Shown here one piece after another: positions 18,801 through 30,710 of a DNA stretch of 42,500 nucleotides. A program made the translations under genes and the position numbers. Location of the stretch: contig MCFG01000019.1 in the NCBI GenBank assembly GCA_002104895.1, forward strand, positions 205,001 through 247,500, given 5' to 3'. How positions within the stretch are numbered: the stretch's first letter is position 1; every line of letters starts with the position of its first letter. The notes beneath the pieces are model-generated. The model saw only the letters and a program-made list of their open reading frames with translations. It had not been told where the DNA came from and made no database searches. The stretch comes from Anaeromyces robustus (lineage: Eukaryota; Neocallimastigomycota; Neocallimastigomycetes; Neocallimastigales; Neocallimastigaceae).

Positions 18801-20696
18801 TATGAATTGAATTTATTTGATTTTAACGAATCAAAATATTTATGTTTTTGTAACTTTTTTGATGATCTTAATTTTTCTTCTTTTGTAAGTTTGTATCCAA
18901 ATATATCATTTTTATTTTCATTTTTATTATTAGAATTTGATTGTAATATTTCTTTAGATTGGTTTATAGATTTATCTTTATTTTCTTCTTCATTATTATT
19001 ATTATCTTTATTACATAAGAGTTTTGGGGGTATATTTTTAGTTTTTTTATCAGATTTTTTAACCCATAAATCTAAAAGATTTTTAGATTTTTGATTTATT
19101 GGATAATTTACTTCATGATAAGTATAATATTTATCTTAAAAAATAAAATAAAATAAAATAAAATTCATAATTATTTTGTAGTAATAAATATAGTTAATAA
19201 AACATAAAATGTAACAATTATTACAATAAATATAAATATATTAATATATTATAAATCATAATATCATTAATAATAATAAAAATTTTATGATATTTATATA
19301 TATTTAATTATACCTTCTATATCATCTTCTATATTTACTTTTTTCTTTTTTAATAAATTTGCCATTTTAGATTTTGTTTTTAATGTTTGTATATATTTAT
19401 AATCAAGATTTTCATTTAGATTATTAATATTTGAATTATATTTAGATGAAGATATTATTTCAGTGGTAGTGGTAATAGATTCAAATGTATCGTCATAACT
19501 ATAATTATCATTATCTTCTTCTTGTTTATTATTTTTAAAAGATTGATAACTTTGATCATATTGAATACTATTATTTTGACTTTTTTGATATTCTTCATTA
19601 AAATTATTATTATTATTATTATTATTATTTTTAGAAGTTTCTGTGTTTTCTGTGTTTTCTGTGTAGTTTTCAAATGAATCATCATTATAATTATAATTGT
19701 TATCACTTTCTGTTGAATTACTTTTACTATTACTATTAATACTATTTTTATTATTTTTACTGTTTATTAAATTATTTGAATTATTTGAAAATATTTCTTC
19801 TATTATTTCTTTAGTTGATTGATTTGTGTTATTTAAAAATGATTCTTCTATTATTTCATTACTTAGTTGATTTGAATTATTTGAAAATATTTCTTCTATT
19901 ATTTCTTTACTTGATTGATTTGAGTTATTTAAAAATGATTCTTCTATTATTTCATTACTTAGTTGATTTGAATTATTTGAAAATATTTCTTCTATTATTT
20001 CTTTACTTAATTGATTTGAGATATTTAAAAATGATTCTTCTATTATTTCATTACTTAGTTGATTTGAATTATTTGAAAATGATTCTTCTATTATTTCATT
20101 ACTTGGTTGATTTGAATTATTCGAAAATGATTCTTCTATTATTTCATCACTTGGTTGATTTGAATTATTTGAAAATGATTCTTCTATTATTTCATTACTT
20201 GGTTGATTTGAATTATTCAAAAATGATTCTTCTATTATTTCATCACTTGGTTGATTTGAATTATTTGAAAATGATTCTTCTATTATTTCATTACTTGGTT
20301 GATTTGAATTATTTGAAAATGATTCTTCTATTATTTCATTATTTGGTTGATTTGAATTATTTGAAAATGATTCTTCTTTTATTTTTTCATTTAATTGACT
20401 TGATTTACTTTTGTCACGAATTTCGTCAATTTCATTACTATTAGAATGAGTTTCTCTTATTGTTAAATTATCTGAATCATTTTCAAAATTATCATTCGAA
20501 TTTTTAAATTCATGAACTGTTTCATATTCTATTATACTTTCATTCATACTTTCTTCATTATTCTCAATTATATTATTAGTATTTTGACTATTATCTTCAT
20601 CAATTTCTATTTCAGTATTTATTATATTTTCAATTTTGTTAGTTTCTTCACTTTTTATTATACTCTGATCATTACTATTAATATATATATTTCCAC

Positions 20697-20748
<52 letters not shown>

Positions 20749-22695
20749 ACTATTATTATTATTGTTAATAGTACTTAGACTTTTTTCAGAATCAAAGTCT
20801 TTTGATAAAGTTTCATTCGATTTTTTATTACTTATTTCATTTTTACTATTAGATTGACTTGATGATAATTTTTCAAAAGTTTCTTCTTCATAGTCATTTT
20901 TACTATTAGATTGACTTGATGATAATTTTTCAAAAGTTTCTTCTTCATAGTCATTTTTACTATTTGATTGGCTTGATGATAACTTTTCAAAAATTTCTTC
21001 TTCATAGTTATTTTTACCATTAGATTGACTTGATGATAACTTTTCAAAAGTTTCTTCTTCATATTCTTCATAATCATTATTATAATTTATTTCACTTTTT
21101 TCTTTATTAGATGGATTTGATGATAAATCTTCAAATGAATTTTCATAACTTTCATATTTTATATTATTTTTTGATAATTCTTCATTTTTTTCATTATTAT
21201 TACTGAATTTATCAGTACTTAATTCTTCATCTTCTTCATTATTATCACTATCTAATCTATCATTTTTTTTACTATTTTCACCTGATTCTTCATCATCACC
21301 ACTTAATTCTTCACTATTTGATTCTTCATTATCATCATCATCATCACTTAATTCTTCACTATTTGATTCTTCATTATCTTCATCATCATCACTTAATTCT
21401 TCACCACTTAATTCTTCACTATTTGATTCTTCATTATCTTCATCATCACCACTTAATTCTTTATCATTTGATTCTTCATTGCTTTCATCATCATCACTTA
21501 ATTCTTCACTATTTGATTCTTCATTATCTTCATCATCACCACTTAATTTTTCACTATTTGATTCCTCATTATCTTCATCATTACCACTTAATGCTTCACC
21601 ACTTAATTCTTCACCATTTGATTCCTCATTGTCTTCATCATCACCACTTAATTTTTCATCTTTTTCATAATTATTACTTAATTCTTTACTATATAATTCT
21701 TCATTACCTTTATCATTACCATTTAATTCTTCATCTTTTTCATAATTACCATTTAATTCCTCACCATTTAATTCTTTATTGTCTTCATCATTACCAATTA
21801 ATTTTTTATATTCCTCATAATTACCATTTAATTCTTCAATATTTGATTCTTTATCTTCTTCACCATTATCACTATCACTTAATTTATCATAATTACTTTG
21901 CTTATCATCAAAAATTGACTCTTCTTTTATTTCATTATTTATATTTATATCATTAGTTATTATTTCATCACTAATAATACTACAATCATTATTAGCAATT
22001 ATATTTATTTTTCTTTCAATATCGTTATTTTTTATTTTTGTTTTCTCTCTATTATTATTATTATTATCATTTATTTCATCTTTTGCATTGGTATAACTAT
22101 CATCACCATTTTCACTAATATTATAATATTTTACATCTTCACTAATTGAATTATTATCATTATTTATTCTATCTTTTGCACTGGTATAACTATTATCATC
22201 ATTTTCACTACTAGTTTCATCAATTATAGTATTAGAATTATTTTCAAAAGGAATCGTCTTTGAAAAACTATCACTTTTGGAAGAGGTATTTAATGCTTCA
22301 GTAATAATTTCATTAAAACTATTTTTTGAATTTGAAATTTCAGATAATTTTTCAAAAGTTTCTTCATAATTACTATAAGAATTACTACTATTATTATTTT
22401 TTAAATTAATTAATAAAACTTTTTTTTGTGAATTTTCTCCATCAATATCACTATTATTAAAACTTTTCTCAAAGCTACCATCATTACAATTATAATAAAT
22501 GCTACTATGGCTTAAACTTTTATTACTGTAATTTATAAAACTTACATCATTTCCATTATTTATACCATCTTTTTCAAATTTTTTATTAATATTATTTAAT
22601 AAATTTTCAACTTGCTCTTCTTTAATAACCTTTTTTCCACTATTATACCTATCCTCATTTTCCATATCTAATTGAATACTTTTATTAAAACCCAT
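15807..22695 (-). CDS. Giant repeat-rich protein of unknown function (1856 aa, nine exons)
   Basis: Exons (minus order): 22695-19314, 19134-18698, 18540-18411, 18294-18193, 18106-18039, 17918-17866, 17711-17564, 17350-17128 and 16834-15807. All eight junctions have GT-AG ends and matching phase; the 5571-base sum is exactly 1857 codons with stop. An in-frame TAA just upstream of the ATG supports the start. Residues 1-1127 (exon 1) are acidic and rich in Asn, Ser and Glu. They contain an acidic EESNSEELSGDD array, four 19-aa FEKLSSSQSN repeats, a poly-Asn run and thirteen 16-aa IIEESFSNNSNQ repeats. Residues 1128-1515 (exons 2-8) are basic and more ordinary, the likeliest folded or coiled part. 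The last exon is Ser/Thr/Asn-rich. A short Y-(D/E)-(D/E)-(S/T)-F-E motif recurs through the N-terminal part. No signal peptide, membrane segment or family was recognised. The gene model is strong; the function is unknown. Confidence 0.85.
19761..20384 (-). repeat. Thirteen tandem 48-bp (16-aa) repeats in the giant gene
   Basis: Consensus IIEESFSNNSNQPSNE, thirteen units without a frame slip. The C-terminal six units alternate between ESFLNNSNQxSKE and EIFSNNSNQLSNE, giving a 96-bp higher-order unit present three times. The upstream units are more uniform, with a PSNE/PSDE alternation. Confidence 0.95.
20699..20760 (-). repeat. Poly-Asn-coding ATT/AAT triplet run in the giant gene
   Basis: A near-pure ATT run on the plus strand encodes about 16 consecutive Asn on the minus strand, then a Tyr and further Asn residues. 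It lies between the two tandem-repeat arrays. Confidence 0.93.
20840..21070 (-). repeat. Four tandem 57-bp (19-aa) repeats in the giant gene
   Basis: Consensus FEKLSSSQSNSKNDYEEET, four copies with few substitutions (one copy has GKNN and EEI). A diverged relative occurs at the N-terminus as YEETFEKLSEISNS, which suggests the array grew from a motif already present in the protein. Confidence 0.93.
21283..21840 (-). repeat. Acidic Ser/Glu/Asp tandem repeat in the giant gene
   Basis: Degenerate units of about 14-20 residues around NEESNSEELSGDDED. The order is most regular at 21283-21660 and more diverged (NYEKDEELNGND) toward 21840. Charge is strongly negative. Confidence 0.9.
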
Positions 22696-23694
22696 ATTTT
22701 AAAAATTCTAAAAAGTTTATAGAGATATGTATATAATTCTTAAATTAAAAAAAAAAAAAAAAAAAAAACTTTTACTCCAAAATAATTAAACAAATTAATC
22801 AAAAAAAAAATTCATAATATTATGATTCAAAAATTATTAAAATATTTACATATATATTTTTATTTTTAAATATAAATACATAATAGACAACAATGTAATA
22901 AAATTGAAATTATTTTTTTTAGTATGAATTAATTATTATATTTTATATATTACAATTAGAATAAATGTATTTTTATATTCAAGTAAAGAAATATAAATAA
23001 TTTAAAATATTAAAAATGTAAAATACATTTTTATTTATTTCTTCTTATTATTATAATTATTAATGTTTTTTCAAAAAAAAAAAAAAAAAAAAAAAATAAA
23101 TAAATAAAAAAAAAACACTGTTAAATTAATTATTTACAATATTCCTTATAATTGTTTAATAATTAAAATATTTATTTAATAGTAATATACATATATTTTT
23201 AACTATTATTTTTTTTTAATATTTTAAATATTATCTTTATTTTAATATTATTTTATATTTAATTGTTAATTTTTTTAATAGAGTAGTAATTATAAAAAAG
23301 TATTAATTTAATTGTAATTATTTTTATAGTTTTATGTATGTATGTTTAAATATTTAATTATTCTTTTGTAGTTTCATTTTTGATATTCCAGTATAAGCAT
23401 AATTATAAATAAAAAAAAAAAGTAGTTTTTTCTTTTTTAATAATTAAATAATTATTATATAAAAACCACTTGATTAAAGTTTAATGGATAAATTAATAAA
23501 TAAGTAAATAATAAATAAATTATAATTATATAAATTCAATAAATTCAATAAATAGTTTATTATTTAATTTATATAATTAACAATTTTTAATTTTTTTAAC
23601 CTTTTCATATTTAATAAAATATTTTCAAACTTTGCCATTTTTGTATTTATTGGTAAACAAGAATACAAAAAGGTAAAACAATTATTAAAATGCT

Positions 23695-24193
23695 GAGTGT
23701 AGCATTTCGGCAATGTACATGAAATTTTTTGCATTGACAGGTCCTTTACGCCACATTTCATATTTTAAATTTATATAAATATTTTTGACGCCACATTTAT
23801 ATAAAAAATTTTTTAAGAGAGTTTATATACTAGTACTTGTATATTAAAACATTTCTTATTTATTTCATAATTTAAAGAATTATAAATATAAATTTTAAAT
23901 TTCACTTAATATTTTATTTATTTCATAATTTAAAGAATTATAAATATAAATTTTAAATTTCACATAATATTTTATTTATTTCATAAGTTAAATAAAAAAA
24001 AAAAGAAATATTAATAAAAAGAAGATACCACTAATAAATTGGTTTCATAAATCAATAATAAATAAAATATTGATTTTAATAATATAATAAATTTTTTATT
24101 TATTTATTTTATAAGCCACAATATAATACATTTAAATAATACGTTATTTTAATGCGCGATACATTTACAAAATACATTGCCGAAATGCACACT
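23695..24193. mobile_element. Possible TIR-type (MITE-like) element remnant
   Basis: GCATTTCGGCAATGTA at 23702-23717 is exactly repeated in inverse orientation at 24173-24188. The match extends outward as AGTGT on both arms with one extra base on the left. The arms enclose about 455 AT-rich bases with a 58-bp tandem repeat. They are the least AT-biased sequence nearby. No transposase and no clear target-site duplication were seen, so calling it mobile is inference. Confidence 0.35.
23857..23987. repeat. 58-bp tandem repeat, about 2.2 copies
   Basis: TATTTCATAA begins units at 23861, 23919 and 23977, exactly 58 bases apart. The two full copies are nearly identical (CACTTAAT versus CACATAAT). 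Confidence 0.92.
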
Positions 24194-25677
24194 TCCCTTC
24201 CCATTAAAATGATGTAGAATGTATACAAACATTCTGAAAAAATATAAAATAAATAAAAGCTTTTAGAAAAAAAAAAATTAAAGTAATCAAGCCATTAAAA
24301 ATTTTTTTTTTTTAGATTTTGTTTTAACATAATGATTGTATATAGAAATATATTTTGATTATATTGTTCAATATATTAATTTATTAAACGATCATTTTTA
24401 CCGGGAAATGCATTAACATAAAAACCAAGAAGTGGCAAGATATGCCCAAATAAGTATATATTAAAAAAATTTTTTTTTATTTTTTAGTTATAAAAAATAA
24501 GAAAATGAAAAATAAAATAAAAAAAAAAAAAAAAGAATTCTAATATTATAAATATTAATATTATAAACAACAATAACAATATTAACTTTAATATATTCAA
24601 ATATTATATTATATATATAATAATATATAAATAAACATTTACAATTTACAATAATTACCAAAGATTTATTGGATAGCAATCAGGATAATTATTAATCTTT
24701 TTTTTTTTTTTTTTAAAAAAAAAAAAACAATAATTTTATTTTTTTGTCAAATTTATGTATTTACAAAAATATATACAAAAGTTAATAAATAAGAATGTAT
24801 TTTATTTTCAAAAAATGATATTTAATTACTTTTAATTATTATATATTAAATATTTCAATTCATATTTTTGTACATTATTGTAATATTAATGATTTTTATT
24901 TTATTTATTTAATTTCAAAAGTGTCATTTTTATTACAATATAATTATAAATAAATTATATTTTAATATGAATGATACTTAACATTTCTTTTTTTTTTTTT
25001 TTTTTATTATTAACTTTTTCATCTTAAACACAAATAAAATTAGGATAAGTAAAAAATAAATACAAATACGTAAATATTTGGATGTATGTAAATGTAAAAT
25101 CATTTTTTTAAAATGAAAACCTTAATTTATAGTCAAAACAATTAACTAAAAAAAGAAAAATTAATTTATTTACTATATTAAAAAATTATTTTATAAATAA
25201 AATAAATAAAAAAAAATATTTTTTTTGTGACAGATATAATATAATAGAATTATCTGTATTAATATATTACAATATATTTATTAATATATATTTATAATAA
25301 AATAGAAATAATTCCATCATTATTACCATATAAAAACAAAAAGATACAGCAAAAAGAAACTTTAAATTAAAAAAAAATTATAATAAGTTTATACAATTTT
25401 TTATATATTTTACTTCATTTTATGTTTTTATATATATATTATTAATAATATATATAAAAATTAGTAGAATAAGCTAATTGATACATCATAATTATAATTA
25501 CGATGTATTTATTGGTTTGTGTATATTATATTTATTGTATAAAACATTATACTAAAAATTGTTAATTAAATAATGTAATAAATAAAAAAATTTAAAATTA
25601 AATAATGCATCAAATACAATTTTTTTCAGATAATTTGATATTCAAAGTTATAATTAAATATATTATTATCATTATAA

Positions 25678-25709
<32 letters not shown>

Positions 25710-27331
25710 TTGATTGCAACTCTAATTTAATTTCAAAAAAAAGGAGAGCAAAATGAAAAAACAATTTATATTTATCTAAAAAGAAAATATGAAAAAATAG
25801 ACATATAAATATTTAATTATATATTTAAATAAATTATAAATAATATGTTCATATTTGAATCATATGTATTTTATAATACAAATATATATATTTATTTATT
25901 TCTTAATGATATAATAAAGATTAAAAAGTATTTAATTTAAATATATATAAATTATTTTCATTATTATTATTTTATCAATATATACTCATTTTAAAAAAAA
26001 ATTCAAAAAAATAAAAAAAAAAAAAAAAAAGAAAAAAGATTAGTATATTTTTATGTATTTTAATTAAATTTTTTTTTAAAAAAAAGGGGAATAAATGAAG
26101 AAAAAAAATTTTTTTTCTTACACTTTGATACAATTAAATATAGAATAAATAAAATTAATGACCTATTTTATGTTTTTATATCAATGATTAATCTAATTAT
26201 CAGTTATTCTTTTTTTTTTAGTTATTCTTTTAAAATTAAAATATATTATAATAATAATTATTATTTTTCAATAATTATTTGATATAGTTATTTTATTAAT
26301 ATAATAGAAAAAAAACAAAAACAAGAAATTAATTTAAATGATAGATATTTGATAAAAAAAAATATTTTTTTTATTATAATATTGAATATCTTAATTTTTA
26401 ATAAAAATTGATTATTTAAATAATAAACATTATTAAAGATAAATAAGCTTTTAATAATTAATATAAAAAAAATTTTTTTTCTATTTGTTTTTGTTTATTA
26501 TTAATTTTTTTTTATTTATTGTTTTTTTATTTATTATTTATTTAAAAACAATAAAGTTTAAGAAAAAAAAATAATTCTATTATATATAAAAATTTTTTTA
26601 TTGTTTTGTCCGCAAAAAGAATATATTTATTAATTTTTTTTAGTTTTTTATTAGAGAAAAACATATATTTAAAATAATAATAATAAGTATATATTAATAA
26701 TATATATACTTTTATTGCTATATTTTCTAAAATTTTAATTTTAATTTCTTTATTTATATATTAAATATAATAATAATGACATTTTATATAAAATATAATA
26801 ATTATTGATTAATTAATTCCTTCTATAATTGAATATTTATTTTTTATTTTTATTAAGTAATAAGTAATATATAGTAAATTCTTTTATGTATTATCATTAA
26901 ATCTATCATAAAAAAATGTATGATTCATAAATGATAAAGTTATTGATTAATTGTACTACCTTACGTATAATTCATTTTTTTTTTAATTATGATTATAAAA
27001 AATTTTTATTCTTTGATTATAATTGATTAAATGTTAGTTTTTATTTAATTATTAAATTAATATAGACAGTTTTTTATTCTTTTGATAATATTTTAAATAA
27101 ATATATGAAAAAAAAACTTTTTTTAAATAATAAGATCATCATTATTCTTTTTTTTTTTTTAAATATTAGTTAGTAATGGTATTATCTAATTATTTCTATA
27201 TTTGTATGTATTAATATTTAAATTTCTTTTTTTCTTTTTTTTTTTTTTTTTGGTAATTATTTGATTATTTAATTATATATTTAAAAATAAAATTATATAC
27301 ATTATAAATATAATTATTAATATATAAAAAT

Positions 27332-27396
27332 TTTAATTGAATTCATATTACCTATTAGATTAGAAAAATTGATTAGGTAATATGAATTCAATTAAA
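27332..27396. repeat. Perfect 23-bp inverted repeat with 19-nt spacer
   Basis: Left arm 27332-27354 and right arm 27374-27396 are exact reverse complements; each contains AATTGAATTCATATTACC or its complement. The spacer is 27355-27373. It could form a long stable hairpin in RNA or a cruciform in DNA. Confidence 0.93.
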
Positions 27397-29968
27397 GATA
27401 ATAATGAAAAAAAAAATTATACATGCATATATATACATAAAAGATATAATTATTTATTAATTTATTCATATTCTTATATATATTAGGTTTCAATGAGAAA
27501 AAAAAAAAAAAGGCTGACATATTTTTTAAAAAATGCAATGATTATCATAATCGTAATTTATTAATAGTCCTGCCTTTTATGTTTATATATCATTTGTATT
27601 TAATTAAAAAAATCGTAAAAAAAAAAAGAAAAAGAAAAAAGATTAACGGATTTAATATAATTATCAAGAGATAAAACAATTTATATATTATCAATCAATA
27701 TACAATATTGATAAATAAATAAATAGTTTAATAAAAATTAAATAATTAATTAAATAAATAGTTAAATAATTAAATAAGTAATAATTAAAAATATAACATG
27801 CATTGTTTATTAATAAAAAAAAATTTTTTTTACTTTAATTTTTATTATAGTGAAAAGATTCTTCTTTATAATAACAATAATTATATTTATATTTAATATT
27901 AATTTTTCATAAAGTTCAATTAAATACTAAAGTAAAAATTGTTTCCTTTTTTTTTATATATTTTATTTACAATAACAAATTTTTCTATTAAATAATTTAA
28001 TACTTTTTTTTATTTTTCATTATTGCTTAATTTTTTATTTTTATTTTTTTTAACTTTTGTTTATGTATTTTTATAGAATAGTATTTTTTTTTTCTTGATA
28101 TTTAATACTTATGAATAAATACAAAGTAATAATTAAATAAATAAATAAATTTTGTTTTATATTATATATATATTTTAATTATTTATCATAAATTTGAAAC
28201 TCAAAAAATTTTTAGTTTTAGTTATTTCCAACATAATTTAAAGTTTTATTTTGTTGAAATATTAATTTATAATATTTTTTATATATTTTTGAATATATTT
28301 TAATATATATTTCTATTATCTTAAATATATTTATTATATTAATAAATATTTCCTTGGTTTTTTTTATTATGTAATTTTCTTTTTTTTTTTATACAGAAAT
28401 TATTTATTTTAAATTATTATATATATATATAATATATTATAATAAATAATATAATATATAAATAATTTAATTTTTAATTTATTTATAAAAACTAAATATT
28501 ATAATATATAATATTTACTTTTTATATTTTTATTAACAATATGGATTAATTTCAAAAGAGTACAAATTAATTAAATTATATAATAAATTATAATAATTAA
28601 TTAATACATAAAATTGAATAATTTTTGTTCATTCATACATATATTATTATATATATTATAATATAAATATTATATATGTAAAATAATTAAATGATATAAA
28701 ACTTAATTTATAGAAAAAAATAATAATAATATAATAAAAAAAAAACATTTTTTTATATTCTTTGATAATAAAAAGTATTATATTATTACATTTTATATAA
28801 AAGGGTATAAATATTTTCTTTTTTATTTTAATAAATTTTTTTCTTTTTTTCTTTTTTCTAGTTAATTTACTTTTATTGTAAAATATGTAATATAAATCGT
28901 TGAACATTAATTTATTTATATTTTTTCTTTTTATATCTACATATAATAAATTTGACACTTTAATAAACAACAAAAATAATAAAAAAAGGAAATATTTAAA
29001 TAATTTATTTTATTAACTATAATATTTAAATCTTTTTTTTTTTAAAAAAAAAATTGTTTATATATTAATTAAAATACTGTATATACAATTAAAATGTTTT
29101 TTTATTATTATTATTAATAAAAATCATAAAAATAAAATACTATTTTTTACATTTTTTATTTTTTAAAAAATATTTATATATTAGATATTAGTTTAATTTA
29201 TTTGTATTAAACATTTTAATAATTCCATACCTTTAAAGTAAATTAGTTATCAATTAAAAAAAAAAGTATGAAATTATAAAACATTTTAATCTATCTGTAG
29301 ATTTTAGAAATATCTTTTTAAAATTAAAATATATGAAAAGAAATAATAATATTTTTAATAAATTAAAAAAAAAAGTTTTTTATTCTATATTTATAAATTC
29401 ATTGAGTAAAGAAAAAAAATATCATTTTATTTTCATATATTTTAAATTAATCATATTTTCTTATTTAAAATAATTAAAAAAAAAAAAAACATTTTAATAT
29501 TTTTAATAATAATTTAAAAACTGTATATTATATTTATCGGCAAAATTTATAAATAGATAAAAAATTTTTTAACAATATTTTTTAACATTACATTTAATTT
29601 ATCAAATATCATAATTATTTTTTTATATATTAATCTTTTACATATTTATTTAGAAAATATACTCATAAAATTATTCAACAAAAAATTTATATAGTTTATA
29701 AAATATTGAACTATAAATATACATTATACAATATATATTTAATTTTTAATATAAATTATTTAAAACTTTAATTATATTGAAAGAATAAGAATTATTTAAT
29801 CATTTATATATTATTAAATTTACTTTTTTTTTTTCATTTTAAAGAAAAATAATATATTTTTACTTCAAAAAATTATTAAAATTCGTTTATAAATCTTTTT
29901 GATATATTCATAAAACAGTGATAACTATATAAATAAGTAAGCCAGTAAATGAAAAAAAATTTTTTAAA

Positions 29969-30319
29969 ATGGAACAAAAAGAAAATATATCAACATATAA
30001 TAATTTTTCAAATGATTTAGAATATTTAAAAGATTCTAATAAAAGAAATTCTATAACAATTAAACTTTCAAATATTAAAAAGAATGGTAATCTTAGTCAA
30101 AAGTATGGTCCAGTTTTAGATAGAAGGAAAAGTCTTGAAATAGACAGTGAATATTATAGTTGTAATACAGATTCTTCTTTTAATACTACTGTATATAATG
30201 ATAATTCTTTATCATTATCTTTTATATTAAAAGAAAATAAAGGTATATATTTGGAAAAAATTGATTTTTTATTATTTTATTTTATATTTGATATTACTAT
30301 AATATATAAAAAAGAAATA

Positions 30320-30358
<39 letters not shown>

Positions 30359-30679
30359 TATATAAAATAAAGTATAATTATATTATTAAATTTTTTTTAA
30401 GGTAACTAAAACATTATATTTATAATATGTCTTACAATATATAATTATAAAGATGAGAAGGATGAAATAATAGAATCTCATTTACCAAATTCTTTGTTAA
30501 AATCTAATAATAAAAATCAAAATAATTCAATAAATAATGATTTATGCTCAAAAAATTCAAAGTATTATTCAAAGAAGTCGTCTTCATTAAATTTTAGTTT
30601 TAATAATAACAATAATACTGAATTAAATGAACCAATAATAGAAGGTATATAATTTATTATTTTTCTTTTCTTTAATATA

Positions 30680-30710
<31 letters not shown>

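Larger units (their letters stand above)
22696..29968. other. 7.3-kb gene-free region between divergent genes
   Basis: Both flanking genes read away from it, so both promoters should lie here. No coding sequence could be supported. Less AT-biased islands occur at about 23640-23810, 24140-24240 and 24395-24455; the first two carry a shared inverted repeat (listed separately). A 58-bp tandem repeat lies between them and a perfect 23-bp palindrome is at 27332-27396. Another island (about 27500-27590, containing GGCTGACA and AGTCCTGCC) could be a non-coding RNA or a remnant, but has no diagnostic feature. The rest is poly-A/T and short AT repeats. Confidence 0.6.

Noticed and set aside
18807-19094. 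Plus-strand 95-codon hydrophobic open frame
   Set aside because: Antisense of exon 2 of the giant minus-strand gene; that strand splices in phase with its neighbours.
19815-20444. Plus-strand 209-codon Leu/Tyr-rich repeat frame resembling a membrane protein
   Set aside because: Exact antisense of the 16-aa repeat array. A 48-base period keeps any stop-free antisense frame open throughout.
21318-21956. Plus-strand His/Leu-rich repeat frame of 212 codons
   Set aside because: Antisense of the acidic GAT/GAA-rich repeat, which yields His and Leu codons automatically.
23564-23761. Minus-strand 65-codon frame with several Cys residues
   Set aside because: It overlaps the left inverted-repeat arm and a direct repeat, no family was recognised, and the last third is AT-rich filler. 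It may be a remnant but is not supportable as a gene.
23857-23987. Short direct repeats considered as a CRISPR array
   Set aside because: Contiguous 58-bp tandem copies with no unique spacers, in a spliced eukaryotic genome.
24488-24679. Minus-strand 63-codon Ile/Tyr/Phe-rich frame
   Set aside because: Composition equals the intergenic background, with a poly-T-derived Phe run at the end.
27500-27590. Less AT-biased island with GGCTGACA and AGTCCTGCC, considered as a snoRNA
   Set aside because: No paired C and D boxes or H/ACA geometry could be placed; evidence too thin for an RNA gene call.
28656-28973. Minus-strand 105-codon Lys/Ile/Phe-rich frame
   Set aside because: Low-complexity background translation with no motif and no codon contrast with its surroundings.
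30243-30370. Extension of Sel1 gene exon 1 into a poly-Phe tail
   Set aside because: The donor at 30243 and matching phases of the next two exons show that this is intron sequence.
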